A stretch of 64,000 nucleotides of DNA from Phoronis australis (Eukaryota; Phoronida; Phoronidae), in the NCBI GenBank assembly GCA_002633005.1, contig NMRA01000348.1, positions 359,065-423,064 on the forward strand, given 5' to 3'. Made by a program: the position numbers and the translations under genes. The notes under the pieces were generated by a model, which saw only the letters and a list, made by a program, of their open reading frames with translations, had not been told where the DNA came from and ran no database searches. Shown here in pieces: positions 30,201 through 43,500 of this stretch (position 1 is the stretch's first letter; each line of letters opens with the position of its first letter).

Positions 30201-31538
30201 GAAAACAGTAAAAATGGCAAATTACGTCGAATCCATCCGAAAACAGAAGGATACTGTAGACTTACTAATAGATGCCTATATACCAAATTTTATGAAAATA
30301 AGTTTTGGATCTTTGAAGATACAGAGGTAAACGTAAAAAAATAAAATTGCCACAAAGGGGCACACCGGTAATCGTATCCTTCGAAAGTTCGCTCATGCCG
30401 TCCCGTTAATAAAATGAACATATGTACAAAATTTCATGAACATACGCCAAACAGTTTTGGAGATAGGGCAGCGGACGCCAGACACCGGACGCCGGACGGA
30501 CGCCGCCCAGACGGACGCAGATGACTGCATAATGCGTCCACATATAAATATATGGGCGCACAAAAGTGACCCTCTTTGCAAAGTCGTAGTCTCGTAATAT
30601 GAATCGATGGTGTGATCTTTTTGTCGGCAAATTCAGAGCCGTCATTCTTTTTGGATTCAGAATCCCGTACTTTAATGAGTGTAAGCAAATTTTTGCCCTT
30701 TTTGAATGTGTTTTTGATAAATTATGTAAAGTCCTTCTATTTTGACGTATATTTCAAGTTCTACGGCATGCAAATTAGCAATCCCGTAACTTCACTCACC
30801 ATTGCCATCTAAATAGAAAAAGGTCCCTTTTATGTCTTTACGTGTTCTTGGTTTATCCGTTTGCTGAAGAATGAAACCAGGCCTATCTTTGCTGCTGTTT
30901 CGCTTTTTTAATTCCTCGAAGTAGTGGTTAATTAGAGCTCGACCTTCTTTACTCGCTTTCCTAATGAAGTAACTGTCGTATCCTGAAAGGGGACGCAAAA
31001 CGCAGTCTACAACACTGACATAATTAGACAAGAGTTTCCCTTGATTTACCAGTTTCCTCGTCGGTTTAAGCTAACACCTATGTACATGTAAGCACAGATT
31101 TGCATATTCGGGTAAGGGCCAGGTGGAATAGGACATTAACTTAACATGTCATAACTTGAGACGAGAATCAGATTCATTGGTGACGTACCCCCACCTCACG
31201 ATAAGTTGACGGGACTATTATACGCAAAGCAACATTAAGACGTGATGCCAAAAAGCTCAATATACATACAGGAACACAGCGAAAAAAATGCTTTAGTAAA
31301 CTGTTATTTGTGTCCAACTGTACTGTTATGTGTGTCCAATTGTAATGTGCAATACTCACTCACGCGCGCGCGCTCGAGCGCGCACGCACACGCGCACACA
31401 TATATAGACACATACACATATAGGCACACACATATGACTCATGTATACATATTCAGACACAGGTACAGACACAGACACAGACAGAGACCCACCCACCCAA
31501 ACATACACACACTCAGACGCACATGCACACGCACACGC

Positions 31539-31580
<42 letters not shown>

Positions 31581-34500
31581 ACACGCACACACAGGTACAC
31601 ACGCGATAACTTACTGGGTACGTTATTGGTAAGGTCTGGATCAACCACGCTTGCTATGGTTGTGAGATTGACGACAATTTCACCATCTTCCGGCAGTGAA
31701 AATGGTCCGGTATTCTTCAAAGTTATAATCGGATGGTTATCTTGAGGAGGCAACAGCAGCGCCACTGTATGATTCAATGTAACTGAAAAGAATGCTAGCT
31801 ACAAACAGTGTTTCGAACAACCACATGTAAAAGTATATCCAAAACACAGGCGGGACAATTATTGATAGACTAGATGGTATGAAATTGCTTAGAAGTCGGG
31901 TCTATATCTTTGAAAATGGACTCGGAAGAGGGCATAGTATACTTGAGAAGCCAAACGGGAGGTGCATCAATTTGGCCCATACCGTAGATTTGAGGCACTG
32001 CGAAGTTTAACCATCATGTTAACTGGTATCACCTGGTTCACAAGCTGACTGAAATGCTAACATTTTTGCCGAACTGCTAGTGTTTTTGCCACTCAAGTGA
32101 ACCTAGTAATAGACACGTCTACAGTCGTTTCGGAGCATAAATAGAGACTAAATTTCAATTTCTTTTAGCTGGAATGTGTTTCAATTTTAAATCAACCCCA
32201 ATTAAAGTTTTGACAGTTAGCTAGTTCACAAAATGTCGAGAAATAACTCCGGAAGTTCATTCATAAAAAGATAGGTGCTATAAAATCACGTTTAACTTCG
32301 TGAAAATGTGGACAAAACACTATTTCAATGCGACAAAATTTGGATCATACTGCAAAATAATCCAGGACATGGGTTTATCTGAGTCTGGCTGAGTTCGGTT
32401 GAAGTCTGTCTAGATCGTTTTACTAAATACTGGATCAACTTCAAACGATAGTGTAATAGTCAAAACTTACTGTTGCCGGACTGAAGATCGACCAAGGATA
32501 TGTTAACGCCAAATACTCCATGGACCATCGTATCTTTTGAATAGATCGCCAGTGCATTAAAATCGCCGCTCAAGTCTAGGGTCATTCCTGTCGTCACGTT
32601 TTCATACTTCCCGACGAACGACTCAGGTTTTGTACTTGCCTCCCTCTTACGCCTCGTTTTAGATTGCTGCTCCTTTTGTCCACTGGAACCAGATTTGGTG
32701 TTAGTACCTGACTGCGCTCCACTCTCACCTTTTTGGGTAGATGGTGCATTGGGCTTTTCGGCGCCACTCTGACCTTGTTTGTCTGCGGTTGCATCAGGCT
32801 TTTGTGCGCCACTTTGGCCTTGCCCGGTAGGGGGTGCACTGGGCTTTTGCGCGCCACTTTGACCTTGTCCGCTAGGGTCTGTATTAGGTTTTTGGGCGCC
32901 TGTTCCGCTTCCACCATTGTTGATAGGCGGCAGATTTGGCTTTTGCACGTTTCCTCCCGTATCAGGCTTCCCAGAGGATCCCCCACGTCCAGGTGTAGGT
33001 GAATATTGAGCTACAATGGACACCGTTGTGATTGCCGGGTTTAAATATATCAAGATTGGGTTACGATTATCGAGATCAGGGAATAACGGTGCTTCTTCGC
33101 AACAAAGAAGTCCGTGTCAATAAATAAGGACCATTTTTGAATTATCAAAAAAGGAAATGTTCTACACTGCTTCTTCAGTAGATTTAAGACACTGAGGAAT
33201 ATGGTCACTGCTATTCACCCAAGTGTAATACCCGGTGTGTTGGCATATTATATGAATAAGTATCTGTGAAGTCGGAAAATTGCGTGCCTAAAACATAATC
33301 TTGATGTTAAGAAAAGTAACACAATTGTTTATCGATTAGGGTACTTTTATGTTTTGTTTCCCAACACATAGTACCAATCACTTCTCCCGACCTCCAGTGA
33401 ATACTCCAGAACATTTGTTCTAGAAACCCAAAATCACAACCTCGTGCATCAACGACATGGAAAGATACCTTTGTAGAGTACAATTTGAACGTCGGTAGTC
33501 TGTGGTAGCCCAGTTACCACCAAAGCCTCATTTTGACCGACCTCGAGATCCATGAATAAATCTTGCAGGAAGGCAAACTGTTCGTGAATAACAACCTGAC
33601 TCTTTCTCAGATCACCGTCTGTAAATTTAAACAATCTTTCGTCACTTGGTTTTCTAAGCACTTTGAAATAGAAGCTAACTTCTTTCGCCTAAATTACACA
33701 CACATCTAAATTATGCGTGCCTCGATTCAAAACACAGCTCGATCACAATTTCAAAGTAAATCACACGCATAAAAGAGTTGATTCGGTATCAGGACGTTGA
33801 GTTCAGGAACCCATTGATATACACCATGTGCAGTTTTTCGCTTAAAATGAGTGAGAATATTCGAAAAATTGTGTTTCGAATTGTGTCAGTTGCACTACCT
33901 TTGTAAGTTTAGCTTCATCTCTAAATCAAGACAATTGCTTCTGAAAAGATAGAGAACACGACGACAAAACAGCTTGTGCTGTCGTGCGGTCATTATAGGC
34001 TCCCTAAACATGCACATGTACATTGTGTGTGCATAGATGCTATATGTATTTAAGATAAACTCAAATATGAACCTAACCGTACATATATGACTGTTCACAC
34101 AGAGCAACAACGGTCAGCGCGAATAAAAGTCTACTCTTCCATAATTGACACATTATACTTGTACCTGCTTTGTCGTCTGTTGTAGCTTCCTCAAACGACG
34201 GCCAATCGCACGTGGAAAAACCGCATCCGCTATCACAACATCTCTTCTCTTCGAAACAGTCAGAGTCTTTGGAGCACACCTCCGTCGTTTGTATGGAGGC
34301 ACAGTGCTGGACTTGCTCGTTCTGATTTGAAAACTGAGGAGGGGCGTTGCATGTTCCTTCCTTTTCTGTAAACAATGCAGGGAGAATCGTATACGTTTTA
34401 CGTCTGTGGCATGTAATAGAGTCAAGACTTTTAAATCGCGTTTCAACGACTTTTATTTTATTCCAGTCAACAGAAGACGTCACAGGAGATTCCATTGGAA

Positions 34501-37500
34501 AAACAACGCCCGATTAAACAGAACAGGCACTAAACTAAAAAGTACCCTAGGTCCACCATGTAACGAATTATATTAGTATCTAATTCAAGTAAAAAAACTA
34601 AATAAGAATTGTTGTGTAAAAGTTTGAGCCTGAGATGAAGTCGAAAAAAAACACAACCTGTTTAATTTTTGCTTGAATTCATAACATAAGCGTTTGTGAA
34701 CACACCTTACAGCACGAAAAAGACAACAACATATATATTAGGTGACCTACATGTAACACCAAGCAATTCGACGTCATAGAAATTCCCTTGTCAAATTCGA
34801 GATAATTTCAGGGCTGCTAAAGATGCAAAAATCTTTGTTGATTCGCCCGGATGAAATGCTTTCGAGCACATTATAGGCTTAAAACGCATGATTGTACTTT
34901 GTATTTTTTGTATTACACAATGTAAAAAATCGTGAATGGTTAAGACCATGATTAGAAACTTGGCCTGCCGAAGTGTGTCATTTCACGCGCCGAGAACGGT
35001 TACAGAAACTTGTGAGGTGATAGTTATCTGCAAAACCAGAAATCACCTCCATTCCAGTAAGGAACCATTTGAAACCGACCGTGCGTTGAGTAGCGGTAGG
35101 GCGCACTCGACGATTTAGCTAAAATCCAGCCAGAATCGCGTGTTTTCATTTAAAATACAAGACAACATTTCACGTAATCTCACGGGATCTTGCTTTTTAG
35201 CGAGGCCCTTACGTTACTGAACAGGAGGCTGTAGGTGGTATAAAAGAAAAGCTTGCTTCTTTGGCGGAAAGCAGGTTTGTATCCTCTCCAAGTCAAAAGT
35301 ATGAGCCTCACATTGGTTTGTTGATGTAACTCACTGACAAAATAAACTAACCATAAGTGCCACAGTCGATGTCCACGCAGCTTCCACGCATAAAGCAGAA
35401 GACCTGGAAGAACAAATGGTATTTCCGGTACCACGCATGCACTTTATATCAGGGGCCTTGCGCAAACGTCCAACCCAATTCAAGAATCAGGGAGACTGAC
35501 AAATTTTCATTTTACCATGCAAACATACATTACGTGCTACATAACTTAAACTCATTCTGAAGAACTTTGATTATTACGTAAATGGAGCGACGTATACGTG
35601 TTGCATACTGGACAGAGAAGTTCGATCACGTCACGTCAAAAACGAACAAGTTAAAACGGTCGCAACGTTTACGGTAGGCACGGGCGTATTGAGTCGTATG
35701 AATAGGAGAGGTGGAGGTTGTGATTGTAGTACCGATGCACTTAAAATTCCCCTAAACTCTGCAGTTGGAACATTACTTTCCAAAAAAAGTCTCCAGTTGA
35801 AGCATGGGAACAACATTATGCGTACCAGAGGAAATTCCAATTTTATTTCTTTGACACTGCTTTTGATTTATTCACCGCTCTGAATCTGCTGAACCGATTT
35901 CCTGTATGCGGATGAACTTGTCAACATCCCAAGAAACGACACTCATACAGCTGTGTCAGATTGACAAATCATAAAAATTGACATGCTAGCCTAGAAACAA
36001 TTTTAAATCTATATTTAGCTTACCTGTCGAGGACCACATGAGATGCCTCGATCAAATTCTTCATCCTTGGAGGACCAAGCCTGATCGACTTTTCTACTCT
36101 CTGGAAATGAAAGTTTGTTTTTGTAGTGTCGTTTGCAGGCAATTGTTCAAGGCTCTTACTACATTCATTTCATGAACTTTCCCAAAAGTGGAATGTGCCT
36201 ATCACCTTCAAAAGACACTCTTGTTTGGGTAAGCAATCCAGTAGCATACTGCAATCGTTTTGTTGGTATTAGACGGAACCATTGTTCACTGTCGTGGAGA
36301 TTTTTCAGACTCAAGGTACGTTCTGCAGTGGTACTTTCATGCGAAAATGATTCGTGTTAACTAATTTTGCAAACATTGCGCACTTACAATGTTGGAGATT
36401 TTAATTGACAACAATTTTAACAAAGATTGATTACATTTTCCGTTGCGAAATTGTTCTAGCAAACATCACGTGACGTCCAGCAACTAAGGGAGGGGTCATA
36501 CAAACACTCCCAACCCAATGCTGAAGATTGACATGTCCCGTTTACTACTCAATGAAATTCCAGGCAATGCCTAGCTTACACGCTTTTGGCTCATAAAAAA
36601 CCTACCCTCATCGCCGCATGATATGTCGACGCATCTTCCTCGCATGAAACAGTAAATCTGTCAACAAGAAAAAAACAATTAGGCATAGAATGTCCAGTTA
36701 CCAATTGATGACATGTGCACTGTACGTGAGTACAAAATGGATTCATCGCAAATGCATACATTCTAGTAACTACAACCATCACATTTTTTAATTATATATC
36801 AGGGTAATTGAATACGACATTATCTGAAGTAATCTTGCTTTTTGTTGCCTCTGCTCTGTAAGGAGGTCCGGGTTTTTGTCCGAGTTGTTGCAAATGGAAT
36901 ATGTTTGACATAAAGATCTGAGGAACGGGCTGATGTGTAATGACACTACATTTAAGTTATACTAGTTTCATGTTTTCTCCAATGTCACTCTTAAAGCCTA
37001 ACTTCAACCGAGATTTGTTATTTTAGATGTAATGGGCTAATCAGATAGTCCTAGCAAAGCCTTAGTAAAATAAGAAAACGCGAGTTCAATGACGCAAATG
37101 TAAGCCCGTCGAATGAAAGGTGAAGCTGTTCTTCCGTACCATGTTGGGTCACCGCGAGATCCCAGCACATTCATATCAACAACAGTTTGTACTGATTAGA
37201 ATACCATTGAGTGAGGGTGTTATTTGCAGCTGTTTGAATTCAAAAGTTATTCTTGCGGTGATATAGACACAAGCAAGCCGATACGCCTAACAGTTCGTTA
37301 CATTTGGCAATTTATGGCATAGTAGGTTCAGAGATGTACTCTTAACGGTTTAATACAAAAACTATTGTACATCACCATGAGCATAATCTTTAACAAAATA
37401 ATTGCAATTGTCAACTTACTTGATGTCAATAAATCCATACATCTCAAAAATACGTAATACATTAAAATGGACTGATACTCACACGAATTTCTCACCATTC

Positions 37501-40500
37501 ACGCAAATTGAATAACTCTACTTTCACCTACTCTGTTGCTCTGGTGTAAAACTCTTTGGATTTTGCTCTGCAATAATCTGCCACAGCCTCTTCAGAAGTA
37601 AGATGGCTTCAAAAAACCACTTAGATGTACATAAAATTATTTTGGCAAATAAACAGAAACCATGATATAAAACAGAGCATTCCAAGAAAATTGTGTGAAA
37701 CTTGAAAAAATGAGTTGAATATCAGAGTGTTTCGTGATAACACGATATCTCTCTATATAAAAAGGAACCTTTAGAAACAGTCCTGCAAAACATGCAATGC
37801 ACTGAAAAGGGTATGTGTGTAGACTTTGCACCATAAATGTCCGCATCTAAACATGCAAAAAGGCAAAAGCAGTATTAGAGGGGTAGCGTGACCTGCACAC
37901 TGAAATTCCATGCTTTACTTGTAGCGAGGTAGAAACGACTATGAGAGGCAAAGAATGGGGATCAATGATTAACAAAGGAGTGTATGGTTATCACTAAAGG
38001 CGGGTACAATGGCGATTGTCCACTGGCATATGATGGGAGTCTGTTGAGTGACGGAAAATTACGAGAACAAATAGATTAAACCAACTTGCACGCATAAACA
38101 CCAAAGGTGTAAATAGTAGGTAAATCAACAACAATATGTTTGATTGATAAAGAAGCGAGCAGTCTACTCTTTGGACGAACGCCAACATAGGGTTACTGAC
38201 CAGATAGTGTTATTTACAACACCAGTGATACCATCGAGAAGTCGACAACACCAACATTGACAAAAATGACAATAACATTAGCACTTTGCAACAACACCAA
38301 TCATCTTGCCTGGTTTGGACTGCACTTAGTCCCTCCTTCATCCACGGCCGCACCAGGGGGAAGCACATTCGGCTTCTTTTCTTAAAGGGCAAACAATGGG
38401 TACTGATTGATATTGATACTGGACATTGATCACGTTCAGGTTGATGTGGAAAAGAAACACGAGTTACAACTGTGAAATTTGGTAAGGTTATGCTTGTTAT
38501 AGAAGACAGAAGCTTCCTGTGAAGTCAATTTAAATGCGGACTTCAAACTGTCCAATTGACCTAAATATATGGCCAAAATTTTGAGTGATGACTTAACTGA
38601 CCATTTAGAACTCATCATTCCTAACACACACTCGTTTTGAAGCCGTCATTTTACCAGACAAACAAAACGATGCCGGATAATAGGTATTGCTTGTTAGCCG
38701 ACATTACGCAATTAGGGGGCGGCACTTGCGATAGGTCAATTGGTGTAATTCCGTTTCAGCCAATCACTTTCGTACACTAAGCTTATCCTTTACTACGACT
38801 ACAGTTGGAACAATTTCGTCCGAAAGCTTAGTGTTTACTGCAATATGAAGGTATATTATATCCACAGACATTATGGCATGGAACCATAGGGCAGGGGTTG
38901 TTAAGTAAAAGAGGACAATTATTCCATCCACCTAATTTACTATGGAAACCATGCGTCTTACCTTCCGTGTTGGTTACACATTCAACGTCTACGCATCGTT
39001 GAAGCATAAAGCAATACACCTAGAAGCACATATATAACGCGTTACTAAATCCTCGAAACCAAACCAGAGTCGTCTGGACACGCTACCACGGAACTACCTC
39101 ATCATTCTTCAAATAAGAGGTGATCTTGGCGACGAATTAAACAAGCCTACAGACCGGATACCGATTTCTAGGCATTACACAACAAATATGTAGTTATCTT
39201 CAGCGAAGAAGGTTAGTATTTGCAAAGTCATGGAACTGGAACCCGATCTGTTCTTGATCCCAAGAAATACTGTACTTGTTTTGGAAGTCACGTGGCTCCA
39301 CTACAATGCTTTGTAATCTCTCTCAGACTTTCTGGTCCCGTTAATCTCACAATGAAACTAATCTTATGGAACACAGGCATGTCCATTGTTAAACCAGAGA
39401 CCATTAATTCAACCAATCAAGCTGCCTTTGGTCATGTTTAGCTGTCAATGTTGAAATTTTAAGGGAAATGAATGGGGTTTAAAAACATCACCACTCTCAT
39501 CCGATTTTGAAGTATTGCTGAATGTGCCGTCCAATTCACATCACAGCTGCTGTTTACATGCGCCATTTTGGAGTTTTAAAGTTGGCAAAACCTTTCTGCG
39601 GCAGGGAATATTCTGATAACGATTTTCTTTTCGGCTAGCTAAACTGGACAAAAAGCAGCTTTAAGCAACCGACAGTTACACTGCACGCCGGGTTAAGTCA
39701 TGATGTACTGCAAACGACTATGAAAGGAGGGATGGTCACAACAAAAATTCTTGCCTGGTCTGAGCGACATTTGATCCCAGCGTCTTTCGCGTTCTCACCA
39801 GGGCCATGATTGGTTACGGTTTTATCCTCCAAGTTTCCTATTCTAGATCTATCTACACACGTCATCATGGCAAGTACGAATACCTAATGGGGAAAATATG
39901 TCTTTAGGACAAACGTGTCAGTGTTGTTATTATTACATATCTGTAATGTTTATTTCTATCCTTGTTTTTGGTAACGATGACATATAGCCATCTACATGCA
40001 ATATCGATTTGCACTCAAGAAATACCAGTTTGTGAAATATTTCACTTCCTAAGATAACACTCAACAACTTCAAATGCTTAGAAGATAAAAACGTTTTGAT
40101 AATGGGGGGAACACGATGAAGACGCGTTACCCATGGGTCAGCGATTTGCGCTTAAGGTTTTCATTTGTTAAAATCCTGGCTCTGAACACCGGCAGACACT
40201 CGAATATAATCAAATGAAATTCATTCTCCTCTGAGCTAACCGATTGATGCAATGGAGTGAATGCGAACCTGGTGTGCGTTCAGTAACCGTAGGACCTGCG
40301 CTAGGGCCTAGCTGATGTTTAGCCGAATGCACGCGTTCTCATTTCAAATAATGTCCAATATCTCACGTAATATCGTGAAACCTTGCTTTTTAGTACGGCC
40401 CTAGCGTTACTGAACGGGAGGCTAGAGACAATGCGAAGATATTTTCGGGGGTGATCTCATATTGACAAGTGATGGAATCACAACATCGATCCTTGCCTGA

Positions 40501-43500
40501 TCTGGGCGGCACTTTATTCCCTTGTCTTTCCTGTCCTCTGAACGTGTCTCTTGGGTTCGGTTGGAATTCTTAGACTTGTTAAGCATAGAACGATCTACAC
40601 ACTTCTTCAAGGCAAGAACGTATACCTGATTTCGGAAGACAGATTCCATTTCTTACTAAACACAGCGTGTTAGTAAAATTTCTATCGAAAGCAAGGAAAA
40701 GTCACCCTGAACGTTTTCAAGTTTGAGGAGTTCATCACTACGTTAACGGTACAATATGTCATCAACAGTTTCGTAGCTGCTTGGGGTGGTAATATTATTA
40801 AGCAACTCGACGGAGCAACATGCGTCATACGTCAAAATACTAAAAACAAAAAGCAAAAGCTAACAGCAGCAAAATAACCTGAAATATCGCAATACGCATA
40901 AATAAACAGGTGACTCCGGGAAGGGCTTATTATGCCACTTGCCTATACCTGCTTTCTGGGGGTACCCTTTGTAAACAAAAATCTTGACTACTGAAGGAAC
41001 ACTTGCTGAACGTTTATTTCTAATTGGTGGTATTGACCACATAACGACATCAACTGGTAAGAGACAGGTGGACAGAAGACGTCCTGTAACGCCAAGTGAT
41101 ACAGTTCGCTGGATAAGACACATGTCGGACGAACAGAGTTTGGGTAAGCAACTTTAACACATATACCGGTATAATTGCCCGAACAAGGTGCAACAGAAAA
41201 CCTATTGGATACCGGAGGATGAAAGAGGTCATAAAACTTTCGAGGAAGTGCTTCCTGTAGAATTGTGCACAGACTTCAAGGAGTAGTCAACCGAATAGAT
41301 GTCAGCTATAGAATTTTTCTAGTATAAAAGCCACGTGAATTGAATTGTGTATTTGATATTTAACACAACTTATTTGATCAGTAAATTGAAGAAATTAACA
41401 ACCCCGTAGTAAAAATGCCCTAGATTTCGAAAACTCAAGTGCCAATGGCACCTTTCTGAGCAATAGGACAAGTGAAAAACGTTTAATCACTTCTCGTTTG
41501 TCTTTTTAATTTTTTAATGTTTAGATTGCAGAAAAAGTTTGCTCTCTCATCACAATAACAAACTGGAACTGGCAATTTAGGAGAGTGGCGCCTCCTCTAG
41601 GATTGTATGGAAGAACATGTCGGAGTTGCAAACATGTTGTCTATAATCTATGGTGCAACGACGTGATGATAGTTAGGCCTACTCTCATTTCTTAACAGTG
41701 TCTGAGGTTTTGCTATTTACCAAAATGTGAAGTGTTTTAAACATATGTATGCGTGTGCAGTTCACTCAGCTAATGTTCCTTCCGCAGGCTATATTTAAAT
41801 CTATGGTGTCGTCGCAAAACAAAATCAATCACAACCTTGCCATTATCTCGCCGACTGCAAGAACATAATTGGTGTTGTGAAGGAACTCTAAAAATTCTTA
41901 AGGTGCTTTGACGCTGTATACTTCATTGTATCTGCAACATGCTTCATCTTAATTGGACACTGACATGGGCTAAGGCTTACCAACCCAATACTCTACCGGC
42001 AATTCACAATTAGTCACTTTGTAGTGAATGATAGACGAGAGAACTTAAAACTCAGCAATTATAGAACCTTTACCTCAGGTCCCCTTTGGTCATGTTACTG
42101 CAAGAAATTCACACATGTAAGATTCAGCATCACCTGATGAGTTTTGCTCACTTCATTAACATGTTGTTGGTAAGCAATACTCCGCTGTCACACATAAGCG
42201 AAAAATGATGGGCCATTTCTAAAGATCACTTCGACCAAACCGTTTGACCGCCGAGTTACTCGGGTTATCTTGCAATATTTATATTTTTGAAAACATGTTC
42301 CCCTCGACGGCATTAAATCTACAGAGCTTTGAATATTATATGATATCAATAACTCAGAATAATGAATACAGAAAGAAAAGTTTATCCTGGAGGTCTAAGA
42401 TATTTCATGTATCAGCAAAATGAGAACGATGAAATACAATAGAGCCACCCTGTTTTAAAGGCATCTGGTGTTTATTGAGTCAATCTTTGTCATACGGAGG
42501 TTGTTTAACTACACCTGTACATGTATGCTGTGATAATCTCCGGCATACTTTGACTCCTGTCAATTAAGTCTCCTGACCTGAGGAGTGCGCCAAATGCTAG
42601 AAAATGTTTATGGCTTAGCTACTGTTGTATATTTTCAAACGTGAAATAAAAAAAACGGTGTTGACATATAGTTCTAGAAGCTTGGAGACTGGTAATCAAC
42701 TCTATAATAACCGTCTACGGAAATTCATTGGCCAATTCAATGCATGTGATTGCCCGACAAACATTCTTAAAGTTCAAAATATGTATGGAAATAATTGGAG
42801 TGCATCAAAATTCCAAGGGATGCCATTTCCGCGAAGTATTACACACTTGCACAGCCACACAAACACACACACACACACACACACTTAACTGAAGAAGGTT
42901 GAGAGAAAGTTGTCGAATCAAACCTCTTTAAAGTTAGTCATATTTTTGCACAATAGTACTAACACAATTGAACTTTTTCAGGCTCACTTTCGCAACAGTA
43001 GCAGCTACTGTACATCACATGTAGAATTAAGCATGAACGAGTAGGCTATGATTAATAATATTTGATTCATAATTTGATGCACTATATGCCCAATGGTATT
43101 GATAGCATTAGGTTAACTCACCTGGTTAGGCCCACAGATCATCGGCTTTTTGCCCTCGCCGCCTTGATGTGGCGGTCTAGTTTCTCCTTCTTTACCTGGT
43201 GGTCGGGTTTCTCCTTCGCGTCTTGGGGGATGCATGGTTCCTTCACCAAGAGGAGGTTGTTTAGTTCCACCTTCATTTCGTGGCGGGTGAGTTCCACCTT
43301 CACGGGTTGGGGGTGGCATGGTTTTTCTTTCACCAAAAGGAGGCTTTGTAATTTCACCTTCTTTTCTTGGCGGGTGAGTTCCACCCTCACGCGTGGGGGG
43401 CGGCATGTTTTTTCCTTCTCCGGTGGGTAGCGGTTTTGATATTCCTTCCTTTCCTGTTGGCTGAGTTTCACTTCCACGCGTTGGGGGAGGCATGGTCTTT

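Noticed and set aside
31242-31745. 167-codon plus-strand frame, His/Thr rich
   Set aside because: Translation of the CA microsatellite and antisense of exon 12; no independent signal.
32733-33002. Cys-rich plus-strand frame
   Set aside because: Antisense shadow of the 15-residue repeat in exon 11.
40860-41232. Possible extra Cys module in intron 1
   Set aside because: No C-V-D core or C-x-P-x-Q ending in a usable frame.
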